DNA of 64,000 nucleotides from JOPF133 sp052144935 (GCA_052144935.1 JBKQPR010000254.1:1-64000), one strand, 5' to 3'; shown: positions 50,254 to 59,410, counted from the first letter of the stretch. Numbers and translations: made by a program. Notes: generated by a model from the letters alone, not told the origin.

Positions 50254-53200
50254 ATGAACCTGGCCAGTCTTCTGTCCGACGATTTTGAGTCCACCGTCCG
50301 CAACCGCGGCAAGATCTACTACTGGCAAAGCCGCGTGCGCATCCGGCACGGAACCGATCGCGAGGTGCAGGCCAGCGTCCGTGGTTCGCGGACTTACGAT
50401 GTCAACCTGGATTGGGCCGACGGCACGCTCAGCCTCGATTGCGACTGCGAGTATTACGATTCCGTGGGTCCCTGCAAGCACCTCTGGGCCACCATTCTGG
50501 CCGCCGATGCCAAGGGCTACCTGGCGGAGGCCAAGTCCGGGGGAAAACTGTACGCGGACTACAGCGAGAGTGACGGGCACCGCGACTTCGACCTGGACGG
50601 CGATGAAGCGGACCGAGAGGAGTTCGCATTGCACACGGGGCCGCGGCCGCGGTCGGTGGTTCCCCAGCCGGCGCCCAAGGGTCCCGCCTGGATGGCCGAT
50701 CTCAGCCGGATTGCCAGCCGCTCCCTGATGGTGGAGACCCCCGAAACGTGGCCGGCCAAACGCGAGATCCTCTACGTGGTGGACGGGAACGCCAGCAAGG
50801 CCTCGGGTGACCTGGTGATGGGGCTGGGATCGCACGACCGCAAAGCCGACGGCGGTTGGACGCATTTCGCCTTCCTCACGTTGAAGCGTCAGCAGATTCC
50901 CCATTTGCCCCCGCCCGACCGGGAAATCGTGGCAGCGCTGGCGGGCGGAACGGAGCATCACAACTGGGATTACGAAAACTACTCCCCGGTCGCCCCCTCG
51001 CGCCGGGTGGCCTACCCGTTAGCCGCGAACCTGTTGCCTCAGGCTGTGCGAACCGGGCGCTGCTATCTGGGCACGCCTGCGGAATCGGGCGGCTCCTCCC
51101 CGCTCTCCTGGGACGAAGGCGGCCCCTGGCAGTTCCGGCTGGCGATGCGCCGCGGAAAGCGCGACCGCTGGATGGTGACCGGGCAGTTTGCGCGCGGCGA
51201 GGAGCGCATGGATGTGGCGGAGCCGGCGCTGGTGCTGCCCGGCGGCTTTGTATTTACCCGCGAGCGCGCGGCGGCGCTGGCCGCGGACACCGCCTTCGCA
51301 TGGCTGGCCCATTTCCGCGAAGGTTCCAACATTGAAGCTCCCGAACCGGATGGCGACGCCCTGCTGGCGGCGCTGCTGGGCGCCGCGGGAGCGCCTGAGG
51401 TGGAGGTCCCCGAGGAGTTGCGCTTCGAAGAGGTGCAGCCCGCCCCGCGGCCGGCTCTGCGCATTCGCGCCAACATTCAAGGGGGCCCCGCCGGAAAACT
51501 GGCGGGCGATCTATCGTTCGATTACGAGGGCCGCGCTGTCGAGGCCGACGAAAAATCCCGCGGGTTCTTCGATTCCGCGGCGCGGCGGTTCGTGCGCCGC
51601 AATCCGCCGGCGGAAGCGGCCGCCAAGAGCCTGCTGGAGAGCGCCGGGCTGCGGTATCGATGCTGGGGCTACAACTACACTAACGCCGCCTGGGAGATCG
51701 TCCCCAGCAAACTGCCGCGGCTGGTGCGGACCTTGGTGGAAGCCGGCTGGCACATCGAGGCCGACGGCAAAATCTTCCGGCGGCCGGGCGCGTTCCGCAT
51801 GGGCGTGTCGAGCGGCGTGGATTGGTTTGAACTCCACGGCGATGTGGAGTACGGCGAGACGTCGGCGAAACTGCCCGCGCTGCTGGAGGCCGTGCGGCGC
51901 GGCGACAGCATGGTGCGGCTGGACGACGGCACTTACGGAGTGCTGCCGGAGGAGTGGCTCAAGCGCATCGGGACGCTGGCGGGGATGGGAGAGGCGCAGG
52001 ACGGCCACATGCGTTTCCGCCGCAGCCAGGCCGGCCTGCTGGATGCCCTGCTGGCGGCCCAGCCGGAAGCCACCTGCGACGAAACCTTCACCCGCATGCG
52101 GCAGGAGATGCGCGCCTTTGCGGGCATCGAAGCCGCCCTTCAGCCGGTGGGATTCGTGGGCCAGCTTCGCGACTACCAGCGCGAGGGCCTCGGCTGGATG
52201 GAGTTTCTGCGGCGCTTCGCCTTTGGCGGCTGCCTGGCCGACGACATGGGCGTGGGCAAAACCGCGCAGGTGCTGGCGCTCTTCGAAACCCGCCGCGAAT
52301 TGCGCGCCGGCGGGCAGCCGGTGGCTCCCTCGCTGGTGGTGGTGCCGCGCTCCCTGGTGTTCAACTGGAAGCAAGAATCCGAGCGCTTCACCCCGCAGTT
52401 GCGCGTGCTGGATTACACCGGCCTGGCGCGCGAAGGGGCCGATTTCGCCGGCTACGACGTGGTGGTCACCACCTACGGCACGCTGCGCCGCGACGCCGTG
52501 CGCCTGAAGGACGTGGAGTTCGATTACGTGGTGCTCGACGAATCCCAGGCCATCAAGAATGCGGGCACCGAATCGGCCAAGGCGGTGCGCCTGCTGCGCG
52601 GAAACCATCGCCTGGCCCTGAGCGGCACGCCGGTGGAAAATCACCTGGGTGAGTTGTGGTCGCTGTTCGAGTTTCTCAACCCCGGCATGTTGGGCGCCGC
52701 CAGCGTGTTCAAGCTGGCCGGGGCGGCCGCCCGCAATCCCGACGAAGAGACGCGCGCGCTGCTGGCCCACGCGCTGCGGCCCTTCATCCTGCGGCGCACC
52801 AAGGAGCAGGTGGCCCGCGAGCTTCCGGCCAAGACCGAGCAGACCGTGTATTGCGAAATGGCGCCGGCGCAGCGGCGGCTCTACAACGAGCTCAAGCAGC
52901 ACTACCGGCAGTCTCTGCTGGGGCGGATCGAGAGGGAGGGGATGGCGAAATCCAAGATCCAGGTTCTGGAAGCTCTGCTGCGCCTGCGCCAGGCCGCCTG
53001 CCATCCCGGCCTGCTGGACCAGAGGCGCCTGGCCGAGCCCAGCGCCAAGCTGGACGTGCTGCTGGAGCAATTGGAGGAAGTGATCGGCTCGGGGCACAAG
53101 GCGCTGGTGTTCTCGCAGTTCACCAGCTTTTTGGCGATTGTGCGCCACCGCCTGGAGGCCGCCGGCATGGTCTACGAATACCTGGATGGCGCCACGCGAG

Positions 53201-53547
53201 ACCGGCAGGAGCGCGTGGAGCGCTTCCAGAACGATCCGGATTGCCCGCTCTTTCTGATCAGCTTGAAAGCCGGCGGCCTGGGCCTGAATCTGACCGCCGC
53301 GGGGTACGTCTTCCTGCTGGACCCCTGGTGGAATCCGGCGGTGGAAGCGCAGGCGGTGGACCGCGCCCACCGCATCGGCCAGACCCGCCAGGTGTTCGCC
53401 TACCGGCTGATCGCCAAAGACACGGTGGAGGAGAAGGTGCTGGAACTGCAGAAGAGCAAGCGCGACCTGGCCGCCGCCATCATCGGCGAAGACAACAGCC
53501 TGATCCGCGATCTGCACCGGGAAGATCTGGAACTGCTGCTGTCGTGA
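50254..53547 (+). CDS. SWIM zinc finger + SNF2 helicase-like ATPase
   Basis: A 1097-residue SWI2/SNF2 ATPase. The N-terminal SWIM zinc finger reads CDCEYYDSVGPCKH (CxC-x8-CxH, near residues 69-82). The ATPase core begins near 640: Q-motif region LRDYQREGLGWMEF, Walker A DDMGVGKTAQ (usual DEMGLGKT), DESQ box VLDESQAIKN, SGTPVENHLGELWSLF, and motifs V-VI LKAGGLGLNLTAA and DRAHRIGQTRQV. Bacterial proteins of this layout resemble RapA and HepA and may remodel protein-DNA or RNA polymerase complexes; some SNF2 proteins occur in defence islands. No helicase-associated nuclease or methylase is adjacent. Confidence 0.92.
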   Translation: MNLASLLSDDFESTVRNRGKIYYWQSRVRIRHGTDREVQASVRGSRTYDVNLDWADGTLSLDCDCEYYDSVGPCKHLWATILAADAKGYLAEAKSGGKLYADYSESDGHRDFDLDGDEADREEFALHTGPRPRSVVPQPAPKGPAWMADLSRIASRSLMVETPETWPAKREILYVVDGNASKASGDLVMGLGSHDRKADGGWTHFAFLTLKRQQIPHLPPPDREIVAALAGGTEHHNWDYENYSPVAPSRRVAYPLAANLLPQAVRTGRCYLGTPAESGGSSPLSWDEGGPWQFRLAMRRGKRDRWMVTGQFARGEERMDVAEPALVLPGGFVFTRERAAALAADTAFAWLAHFREGSNIEAPEPDGDALLAALLGAAGAPEVEVPEELRFEEVQPAPRPALRIRANIQGGPAGKLAGDLSFDYEGRAVEADEKSRGFFDSAARRFVRRNPPAEAAAKSLLESAGLRYRCWGYNYTNAAWEIVPSKLPRLVRTLVEAGWHIEADGKIFRRPGAFRMGVSSGVDWFELHGDVEYGETSAKLPALLEAVRRGDSMVRLDDGTYGVLPEEWLKRIGTLAGMGEAQDGHMRFRRSQAGLLDALLAAQPEATCDETFTRMRQEMRAFAGIEAALQPVGFVGQLRDYQREGLGWMEFLRRFAFGGCLADDMGVGKTAQVLALFETRRELRAGGQPVAPSLVVVPRSLVFNWKQESERFTPQLRVLDYTGLAREGADFAGYDVVVTTYGTLRRDAVRLKDVEFDYVVLDESQAIKNAGTESAKAVRLLRGNHRLALSGTPVENHLGELWSLFEFLNPGMLGAASVFKLAGAAARNPDEETRALLAHALRPFILRRTKEQVARELPAKTEQTVYCEMAPAQRRLYNELKQHYRQSLLGRIEREGMAKSKIQVLEALLRLRQAACHPGLLDQRRLAEPSAKLDVLLEQLEEVIGSGHKALVFSQFTSFLAIVRHRLEAAGMVYEYLDGATRDRQERVERFQNDPDCPLFLISLKAGGLGLNLTAAGYVFLLDPWWNPAVEAQAVDRAHRIGQTRQVFAYRLIAKDTVEEKVLELQKSKRDLAAAIIGEDNSLIRDLHREDLELLLS

Positions 53548-53935
53548 GGGGGGAGGTTGGGGGCGGGCCGGGCCTGGTCCGGGGGCTTCGGTTATCAGCC
53601 GGTCCTCTGAGACCCTTGCGGATGGCCTGCTTGAGCACGGTTCGGTAGCCGACGCCGGTCTTTTCGACGATTCGTTGCGCCTGTTCGAGATCGGCGATCG
53701 GGACACGAATGGAGATGGAGCGAGTCGCGTTCAGCTTGGCCTGTTCCATGAGCTGTTCCAGCACTTTCGGATCGGTCTTGGCGATTTTCGATCCGGTCGA
53801 GCGAATCAGCGTCCCGTCCTGAAGCGCGCGAGCAAACTCGCGTTGTGTTTGCCGGCGGCCTGGCGGGGTTGCTTACCAGGCGGCCTCATCGGCTTCGGAC
53901 TTGAACTTCCGGGCGTCAGTCGATCTGCGGGGCAT
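53480..53935 (-). pseudogene. CopG/RHH antitoxin broken by an internal stop
   Basis: The gene starts at ATG 53935 after a perfect AGGAGG and reads MPRRSTDARKFKSEADEAAW, then a TAA. The same frame continues beyond it as TQREFARALQDGTL and ATRSISIRVPIADLEQAQ, then RTVLKQAIRKGLR, the ribbon-helix-helix part of CopG-type antitoxins. A small duplication near 53850-53875 may have made the stop. It is read into the SNF2 3' end. Not functional as a full protein unless restarted internally at MEQAKLNATRS, which would still give an RHH domain. Confidence 0.7.
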
Positions 53936-54025
53936 AATTCCTCCTGTCGGTCGCGTTCATTTGGTAAGCGGTGACGACGCGGAAGAGCCGCAAGAACTGC
54001 CGGGCAAACCGGTCGTCTGCGCGCG
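53916..54025 (-). pseudogene. Tail of an upstream toxin-like partner
   Basis: The frame reads FARQFLRLFRVVTAYQMNAT, then RRNYAPQID and a TGA that overlaps the antitoxin start by about 20 bases. This is the usual distance for a toxin ahead of a CopG antitoxin, but upstream there is no more coding sequence, only transposase-like DNA. I do not recognise the toxin family. Confidence 0.4.
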
Positions 54026-54045
54026 GCTCAACCCCGTCATCTTGG

Positions 54046-54264
54046 ATAGGTGCGCCGCACCAATCCCCGTCCGCTGCGCTTCAATTCCTGGTAGCGAACC
54101 TGTCGCAGCACCTGGCTCACCCAGCCGTATACCTCCTCTCGATGCCGGCCCTTAAACTCCACGGCCTCGCCGGCCTCCCCAAATGCCCGGATCTGCTCCA
54201 GGCTCAATCGCTCTCCTGCCTGCATTTTGATGATCAATATGACCGATCGCTCCTCCAGGCTCAT
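54046..54264 (-). mobile_element. N-terminal fragment of an integrase-type transposase
   Basis: Starts MSLEERSVILIIKMQAG and continues LSLEQIRAFGEAGEAVEFKG, REEVYGWVSQVLRQ and KRSGRGLVRR, resembling the N-terminal part of integrase-core transposases that follow with a DDE domain. Only about 70 residues are left before the toxin-tail fragment begins. No inverted repeats found. Confidence 0.5.
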
Positions 54265-54280
54265 CTTGCATGAGACAAGA

Positions 54281-54500
54281 CTAGCCAACGTCAGCTCCGC
54301 CGGTCCCGGTGACGGTATAGGTCCCGGGGACCAGAAATGTTCCCGTCGCATTGAACTCGGCGAACCTTCCGGAGTTCACCGGTATCGTCGCGCTCCCCTT
54401 CGGTCCCGTCAGGGTGAAATTGGAACCGGTATCGACGAGATTTCCACCAGTGATCGGAATATTAAAACTCGCGTTGAGATTGCTGTAGACGATGCAGGCG
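54281..54500 (-). pseudogene. Fragment of a secreted beta-sandwich protein
   Basis: The frame reads SNLNASFNIPITGG, FTLTGPKGSATIPVNSGRF and FLVPGTYTVTGTGGADVG, the repeated beta-strand style of large secreted Acidobacteriota proteins. It ends abruptly next to the transposase fragment and has no upstream part. A remnant only. Confidence 0.45.
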
Positions 54501-54654
54501 CCGGGTGGCTGGTCATCAAGCCAGAAGAAGCCCAAAAACGGAAGCTGGAAGAGATGGTCGAAAGGCTCCAATCCGAACCGGATGACGCCAAAGCCCACCA
54601 GCAGTGGAACAGATCGAGAAGGTGATTTTTGGCGTGGACTATCCGCAGTAGCCC

Positions 54655-54963
54655 ATGCCCTATATCAACTGGCGCTCCCTTCCACGAGAGGCCCGGGAAC
54701 ATTTAGAAGACCGACCGAGGATAAGGCTGAGGATAGGGCAATTGTTCAAGGCCGATCTGCTGAAGCTCATGGAATGGATTCGCAGTAACCCGGAAGTGCC
54801 GGATGGGGTATGGTGCAAAGACTTCGGCGGCTTCAAGTTGGTGGGGCACGGAGCGACACCGGGCACGTTTCTTGAAGAGAACCAGCCGTGCCACATTCTG
54901 AACAGTTTCGTAACAATGGGATGCGCAATGCTCGAATCGCCCGAAACGCTACACTGGCAATGA
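54655..54963 (+). CDS. Small hypothetical protein
   Basis: A 102-residue protein starting MPYINWRSLPREAREHLEDR, with VPDGVWCKDFGGFKLVGHG and GTFLEENQPC. The WxKDFGxFKxxGxG block recurs in small proteins of unknown role. The last 20 residues look unlike the family and may come from decay. Its stop overlaps the ATG of the next gene (ATGA). A frame ending just upstream (KRKLEEMVERLQSEPDDAK at about 54540) could be a partner. Confidence 0.5.
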   Translation: MPYINWRSLPREAREHLEDRPRIRLRIGQLFKADLLKLMEWIRSNPEVPDGVWCKDFGGFKLVGHGATPGTFLEENQPCHILNSFVTMGCAMLESPETLHWQ

Positions 54964-56135
54964 TGAGAATTGAAACCCGCGCCGTCCACGCCGGCCGCCG
55001 TATCGACCCAGCGACCGGCGCCGTCACTCCGCCCATCCACCTCTCGACCACCTTCGAGCGCAGCCCCGATGGCCAATACCCGCTCGGCTTCAGCTACTCG
55101 CGCGAGGGCAACCCCAACCGCGCCGCCCTGGAAGCCTGCCTGGCGGAGATCGAAGGCGGCACGGAAGCCCTGGTCTTCTCCTCCGGCCTGGCGGTGGCTA
55201 CGGCCCTCGTCCAGGGACTGGAGCCGGGCGACCACCTGATCGCCCCAGACGACGTCTACTGGGGCCTGCGTAAAGTCATCGGCGGGGTTTTCGGCAAGTG
55301 GGGCCTGGAAACTTCCTACGTCGATATGACCGAGGCGGATGCCGTTCGCGCCGCCTTGCGCCCGCAGACGCGTCTCATCTGGACTGAAACCCCCTCCAAC
55401 CCGCTCATGAAGATCACCAGCCTGGCCACCATCGCCCAGCTCGCGCGGGATGCCGGCTCCCACATCGTCACGGTTTGCGACGGCACTTTCGCCACCCCCG
55501 TCCTGCAACATCCTCTGGACTGCGGCATCGACATGGTGACCCACTCCACCACCAAATACCTCAGCGGCCACAGCGACGTGGTGGGCGGCGCGCTCATCAC
55601 GCGTCACGGCAATTACCTGTTCGAGCGCGCCCGCGCCTCGCAGCGCTATGGCGGCGCGGTCCCCTCGCCATTCGATTGCTGGCTATCGCTGCGCGGCATC
55701 GATACGCTGCCCTATCGCGTGCGGGCCCACTCGGAAAACGCCCTGCGGGTGGCCCGGTTCCTGGCCAGCCATGCGGCCGTCGAAGCGGTGCATTATCCGG
55801 GCCTGCCCGATCACCCCGGCCACGCCATCGCCGCGGGCCAGATGTCGGCATTCGGAGGCATGTTGTCGTTTCAGGTGCGGGGCGGCCGCGAAACCGCGAT
55901 GGCCGTGGCGGCGCGCTGCCGTCTCTTCATCCGCGCCACCAGCCTGGGCGGCGCTCACAGCCTGATCGAGCACCGCGCCTCGGTCGAAGGCCCCCAAACC
56001 CGCACGCCGCAGAATCTGCTGCGTTTGTCCGTGGGGCTGGAGCACCCGGACGATCTCATCGAGGACCTCGCGCAGGCCCTGGCCGGCGTAAGCGCCCACA
56101 CGAATGTGGGCGGACCCAGGGGGTACCCCGGCTGA
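54960..56135 (+). CDS. Cystathionine gamma-synthase/lyase-family PLP enzyme
   Basis: A 391-residue Cys/Met-metabolism PLP enzyme. PLP Lys is in HSTTKYLSGHSDVVGG (near 200); SYSREGNPNRAALE, FSSGLAVATAL, WTETPSNPLMKI and the C-terminal GLEHPDDLIEDL are family hallmarks. It transfers or removes sulfur amino acid side chains; synthase, gamma-lyase and sulfhydrylase cannot be separated by eye. The start at 54960 overlaps the preceding small gene by 4 bases. The last 10 residues (VGGPRGYPG) look like translated intergenic DNA. Confidence 0.92.
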   Translation: MMRIETRAVHAGRRIDPATGAVTPPIHLSTTFERSPDGQYPLGFSYSREGNPNRAALEACLAEIEGGTEALVFSSGLAVATALVQGLEPGDHLIAPDDVYWGLRKVIGGVFGKWGLETSYVDMTEADAVRAALRPQTRLIWTETPSNPLMKITSLATIAQLARDAGSHIVTVCDGTFATPVLQHPLDCGIDMVTHSTTKYLSGHSDVVGGALITRHGNYLFERARASQRYGGAVPSPFDCWLSLRGIDTLPYRVRAHSENALRVARFLASHAAVEAVHYPGLPDHPGHAIAAGQMSAFGGMLSFQVRGGRETAMAVAARCRLFIRATSLGGAHSLIEHRASVEGPQTRTPQNLLRLSVGLEHPDDLIEDLAQALAGVSAHTNVGGPRGYPG

Positions 56136-56501
56136 GAGCCTGCGCCACGGTGCGTGCGGGGCAGATCACACCAAAGCGGGGCGCCCTCTGGGGCGCTGCC
56201 CCACGGGTGGCCTCGGAATGGCCAATTTCCAGTGGCCGCCTGAAGGCCGCCCCAAGGCCGCCCAGGCTGAGTTTCCGGACTGGTCCCGGCCGTTGTAAAT
56301 TTTCGCCCGCGCCGGTGGCCGCCACGGCGGATACTCCGAAACCTTTTGACTTCCCCGGTGCGATTTGGTGTAAACTGGATCTGACGTATCATACGCTTGT
56401 TTCGGAATTTCTCCAATTCGCCGTTCGCCCAGAGATTTGCATGGGGCCTCCTGCCCCGGTTTGCTTGCCTTCGCAATCCAGAGTTCAACGCATAACCAAG
56501 A
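56136..56501. other. Leader region upstream of infC
   Basis: About 366 bases. GC-rich hairpins lie at 56180-56280 (GGGGCGCCCTCTGGGGCGCTGCC and GGCCGCCTGAAGGCCGCC type) but no gene. The right half is AT-richer and holds the promoter candidate. No recognisable ribosomal-protein leader motif. Confidence 0.4.
56365..56392 (+). promoter_or_regulatory. Sigma-70-like promoter candidate for infC
   Basis: TTGGTG, 16 bases, then TATCAT, about 110 bases before the infC start. The spacing and -10 box fit a housekeeping promoter, but it is read by eye. Confidence 0.4.
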
Positions 56502-57083
56502 ATGTATCCTAGAAACTTTCCTCCTCGCAGGCAGAATCGCAGAGAGAACGTGAACGAATCGATCCGCGCACGCGAAGTGCGCGCGGTCTTCCCCGACGGC
56601 ACCACCGAGGTGATGCCCACTTCGGTGGCTCTGCGCAAGGCCCAGGAATTGGGCCTCGACCTGGTGCTGGTGGCGCCCACGGCCGTTCCTCCGGTCGCCA
56701 AAGCCGTGGATTTCGGTCACTACCAGTACGAGCAGAAAAAAAAACAGCACGACGCTAAGAAGAAGCAGCACGTGGTGCAGGTGAAGGAACTCAAGTTCCG
56801 GCCCAACACCGACGATCACGATTACGATTTCAAGAAGAATCACGCCATCCGCTTTTTGCAGGAGGGCAACCGCGTCAAGGCCGTAGTGCAGTTCCGCGGC
56901 CGTGAAATCGCCCACGCCGATCTCGGCAAGAAGCTGTTAATGCGTTTCGCCGGTGACCTGACGACCTACGGTTCGGTGGAAGGTGTGCCGAGGCTGGAGG
57001 GGCGCAACGCCCACATCCTCATCAGCCCCGTGAAGGCGGCAGGGAAACCCGCCGGCCCGGAAAAGCCCCCGGCGCAGCCGTAG
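56502..57083 (+). CDS. infC: Translation initiation factor IF-3
   Basis: A 193-residue IF-3, which keeps the 30S subunit free and proof-reads start codon selection. The N-domain has NESIRAREVRAVFPDGT and KAQELGLDLVLVAP, the basic linker has EQKKKQHDAKKKQH, and the C-domain KELKFRPNTDDHDYDFK and VKAVVQFRGREIAH. The ATG at 56502 starts a 16-residue arm; a GTG at 56550 (VNESIR) with AGAGAGAAC upstream is an alternative that fits the conserved start. The rpmI and rplT genes that usually follow are absent here. The Pro/Ala tail of 15 residues is extra. Confidence 0.96.
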   Translation: MYPRNFPPRRQNRRENVNESIRAREVRAVFPDGTTEVMPTSVALRKAQELGLDLVLVAPTAVPPVAKAVDFGHYQYEQKKKQHDAKKKQHVVQVKELKFRPNTDDHDYDFKKNHAIRFLQEGNRVKAVVQFRGREIAHADLGKKLLMRFAGDLTTYGSVEGVPRLEGRNAHILISPVKAAGKPAGPEKPPAQP

Positions 57084-57104
57084 GCGGGACTTGGCCGGTT
57101 CGCG

Positions 57105-57137
57105 CCAGGCGAGCCGCGACCGTCAGAGGCCGTGAAA
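57105..57137. repeat. REP-like palindromic repeat, family 1 (copy e, partial)
   Basis: GCGAGCCGCGACCGTCAGAG with GGCCGTGA after it. Only one half of the longer repeat is present. It lies just after infC. Confidence 0.45.
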
Positions 57138-57223
57138 AACCAGGGCAAGCTTATCTGTGCCCCCATTTGTTTCCAATGGCTAACAAGGGCGATTTTCGAG
57201 GTTTTTGGGGGCACTCTTTTGTG

Positions 57224-57274
57224 CAAACCGGCCCGGCCGGCGGCCCTGCTCAAACCGGCCCGGCCGGCGGCCCT
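57224..57274. repeat. 24-bp direct repeat, 27-bp period
   Basis: CAAACCGGCCCGGCCGGCGG plus CCCT occurs at 57224-57247 and 57251-57274. Each copy contains the palindrome CCGGCCCGGCCGG-type core. It touches the 3' end of the leftward secreted protein gene. Confidence 0.75.
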
Positions 57275-58104
57275 TACCGGCCCGTCCCCGGTCCGTTCCG
57301 AGGCGGCCGTGTGGACTCGCTGATCTTATAATCCGCCGGCACTTGGAATAGGGCGGCGACCGGTTCGGCCCGGCTGAGATTGCCCATGTGGAACGAAGAT
57401 TCGCCCGTGCGCGGGTCGCTTCGCTTCGACATCACCACCGCCTGCAGATCGGCAGAATACCAGGATTCCGTGACAATCTGAATGGGCTGCTCGTTGCCGA
57501 TCTGCCCGGCCGGAATCGTGTATGTGGTGCGGGTGCCGTCGGCCGGCACGCCCTCCACCGTCTGGCGGCCCAGCGACTCGGTTTTCACGTTCTGGTTGGA
57601 GTGGCTGCGCCCGCCTGGCGGCGGACTCCCCGCGGGTCTCGTCTGGTTGGCGCGTCCCCCCGGCCGCGTCCACGACGATCGGGTCGCCGTGCGGTCATTG
57701 GCGCTGAGAGCGTAGTTCACCCCGGCAACCGGGTCGTTGATGAAAATCACCGCCGACAGATGGGAATTGGGCGCCAGGCTGTTTAACGAATTGAGCGACG
57801 GCTCGCGGCGGGTCCGTCCCTCCGAGTCGCGGTAGGCGCGGGCCGTGGTGGTCTGATGGATACGGTTACCGTCCGGCAGCGTTTGGGTGGTTTCCGTCAC
57901 CAGATCGGCCGAGTACGGCGCGTTCTTCACTAACCGGCCCGGCATGCCGGCTTCCGCGCCCAGAAGGCGAGCGCCCGGGCCTTGAAAAGCTGGATTGGAT
58001 CCCGCACCGAATGGTCCCCGCCCTCGTCCGCGCCCCGGACCGGGGTCCTGGGCGCTTGCCACGAACCCCAGAACCATCAACACCCCGATCATTCGCATTC
58101 GCAT
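57274..58104 (-). CDS. Secreted hypothetical protein
   Basis: A 276-residue protein with signal peptide (MRMRMIGVLMVLGFVASAQ) and a Gly/Arg/Pro-rich start. The middle contains YSADLVTETTQTLPDGNRI and YRDSEGRTRREPSL, and the end AALFQVPADYKI, a pattern common in secreted Acidobacteriota proteins of unknown function. The start at 58104 follows AAGGAG. It is downstream of, and co-directional with, an ECF sigma/anti-sigma pair, so it may belong to that regulon. Confidence 0.7.
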   Translation of the reverse strand: MRMRMIGVLMVLGFVASAQDPGPGRGRGRGPFGAGSNPAFQGPGARLLGAEAGMPGRLVKNAPYSADLVTETTQTLPDGNRIHQTTTARAYRDSEGRTRREPSLNSLNSLAPNSHLSAVIFINDPVAGVNYALSANDRTATRSSWTRPGGRANQTRPAGSPPPGGRSHSNQNVKTESLGRQTVEGVPADGTRTTYTIPAGQIGNEQPIQIVTESWYSADLQAVVMSKRSDPRTGESSFHMGNLSRAEPVAALFQVPADYKISESTRPPRNGPGTGR

Positions 58105-58160
58105 CTTCCTACTCCTTCGAACAAATCCCACAGGCCCATTCGCTGGCGCCTGAATACCCG

Positions 58161-58799
58161 TTAGAACGTTTCATCCAGGAATCGTACCGCGCGGGCCACA
58201 CCATCGGGGCCGAACATCACCTCGGCCTGTACCGGTTCGGCCGCCCGTTCCGGACTTACCTCAAACCCCAGCGCGATCATGGCGGAGCGCGGCACTTCCA
58301 CCGTCACCAGGTCGCCCTGCTCGCTGGGGGCGAGTTGCTCGACGTTGGGCAGCGGAACGAAGCCAGCTTCCAGACCGGTGGCCTCGAACCCTCCGGCCCC
58401 ATCCGGGATTTCCTGCAAGGCAGCCAAAATTAAGGCGTTGGCGGGAACCCGCTTGGGAGCGGCCGTTTGCGGCTCGCGAACCCTTACCAGGGAAAACGCC
58501 AGGGCCAGCACCGCCGCGGCGGCAGTCGCCCAGGTCAGCGCCCCGATCCAGGGAGGGGTACGCCGAACCCTGGCCAGACCCGCCTGCGCACGAAACGCGC
58601 CCACCAGCCGTCCCTCCAGCCGGGCAGGCGCCTCCATGCGACTCCATTCCGCAGCCACCTGGCGCAGCCCGGCAGCCACGTGCTGCTGGCGGGCCCAGGC
58701 GGAGGCGCAGGCCGGGCATTCGCTCAAATGAGCCGAAAATCCGGCGCCGGGAGGGCGCGAACTTTCCGGGGCCTGGTTCCAAAACTCCTGGCAATTCAT
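58161..58799 (-). CDS. Anti-sigma factor with zinc-finger-like (zf-HC2) N-terminus
   Basis: A 212-residue membrane protein. N-terminal MNCQEFW and HLSECPACASAW form the Cys-His-Cys-Cys anti-sigma zinc-binding domain; a single helix (ALTWATAAAAVLALAFSLV) near residues 84-105 separates it from a periplasmic domain. It should hold the ECF sigma factor encoded upstream at the membrane until a signal acts. The start overlaps the sigma gene stop by 4 bases (ATGA), the standard arrangement. Confidence 0.87.
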   Translation of the reverse strand: MNCQEFWNQAPESSRPPGAGFSAHLSECPACASAWARQQHVAAGLRQVAAEWSRMEAPARLEGRLVGAFRAQAGLARVRRTPPWIGALTWATAAAAVLALAFSLVRVREPQTAAPKRVPANALILAALQEIPDGAGGFEATGLEAGFVPLPNVEQLAPSEQGDLVTVEVPRSAMIALGFEVSPERAAEPVQAEVMFGPDGVARAVRFLDETF

Positions 58800-59410
58800 A
58801 TAAAACTCCTCAACGGCTTCCAAGTTCCCAGAACGGTCCGGGAACTCTTTTCCGGGGTCAACTTCTCCAACAGCAGAGCGCGTGCCCGATGCAGCCGGCT
58901 TCTGACCGTGCCGATCGGGCATCCCAAAGCCACCGCCGCGTCCGCATAATCCAGTTCTTCCAAGTCGCACAGTACCACCACTTCGCGATACCGGCGCGGC
59001 AACGCCAGCACGGCCCGCCGCAGCGCTTCCAGGGTCTCCTTGCGGGTCAGATCCACCAGCGGGTTATCGGCGGCCGCCAACTCCGGCCGGAGGGTCTCGT
59101 CCCCGTGCGATTCCAGCGGCATGTCGGGACGGCCCCGTTCCAGATAGCGCAGCACCAGCTTCCGTGCGATTCCGAACAAATAGGCGGAAAGCGAACCGCG
59201 CTCCGGATCGAACCCGCAATCCTCGCGAATCAGGGCCAGGAACACCTCCTGGGTAACATCCTCGGCGGTGGGCGCCGATCCGCTCATGTGCATGGCAAAG
59301 CGGTAGATCGCGCCTTGCCGCCGCCGGTACAGGCTTACAAATGCCTGCTCGTCCCCATGGCGCATGCGCATCAACAGTTCAACGTCCGTGTCGGGCGCAG
59401 GGATCGTCAT
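58796..59410 (-). CDS. ECF-type RNA polymerase sigma factor
   Basis: A 204-residue sigma-70 ECF factor. Region 2 reads DEQAFVSLYRRRQGAIYRFA, then AEDVTQEVFLALI; region 4 reads LPRRYREVVVLCDLEELDYA and GCPIGTVRSRLHRARALL. Spacing is normal for the family. First gene of an operon with its zf-HC2 anti-sigma factor. Divergent from the PAS-LuxR regulator gene with 155 bases between, where an ECF-type promoter candidate lies. Confidence 0.93.
   Translation of the reverse strand: MTIPAPDTDVELLMRMRHGDEQAFVSLYRRRQGAIYRFAMHMSGSAPTAEDVTQEVFLALIREDCGFDPERGSLSAYLFGIARKLVLRYLERGRPDMPLESHGDETLRPELAAADNPLVDLTRKETLEALRRAVLALPRRYREVVVLCDLEELDYADAAVALGCPIGTVRSRLHRARALLLEKLTPEKSSRTVLGTWKPLRSFI

Noticed and set aside
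51511..53706. A 731-codon frame antisense to the SNF2 gene
   Set aside because: Mirror frame of the helicase domain; no family resemblance or ribosome site.
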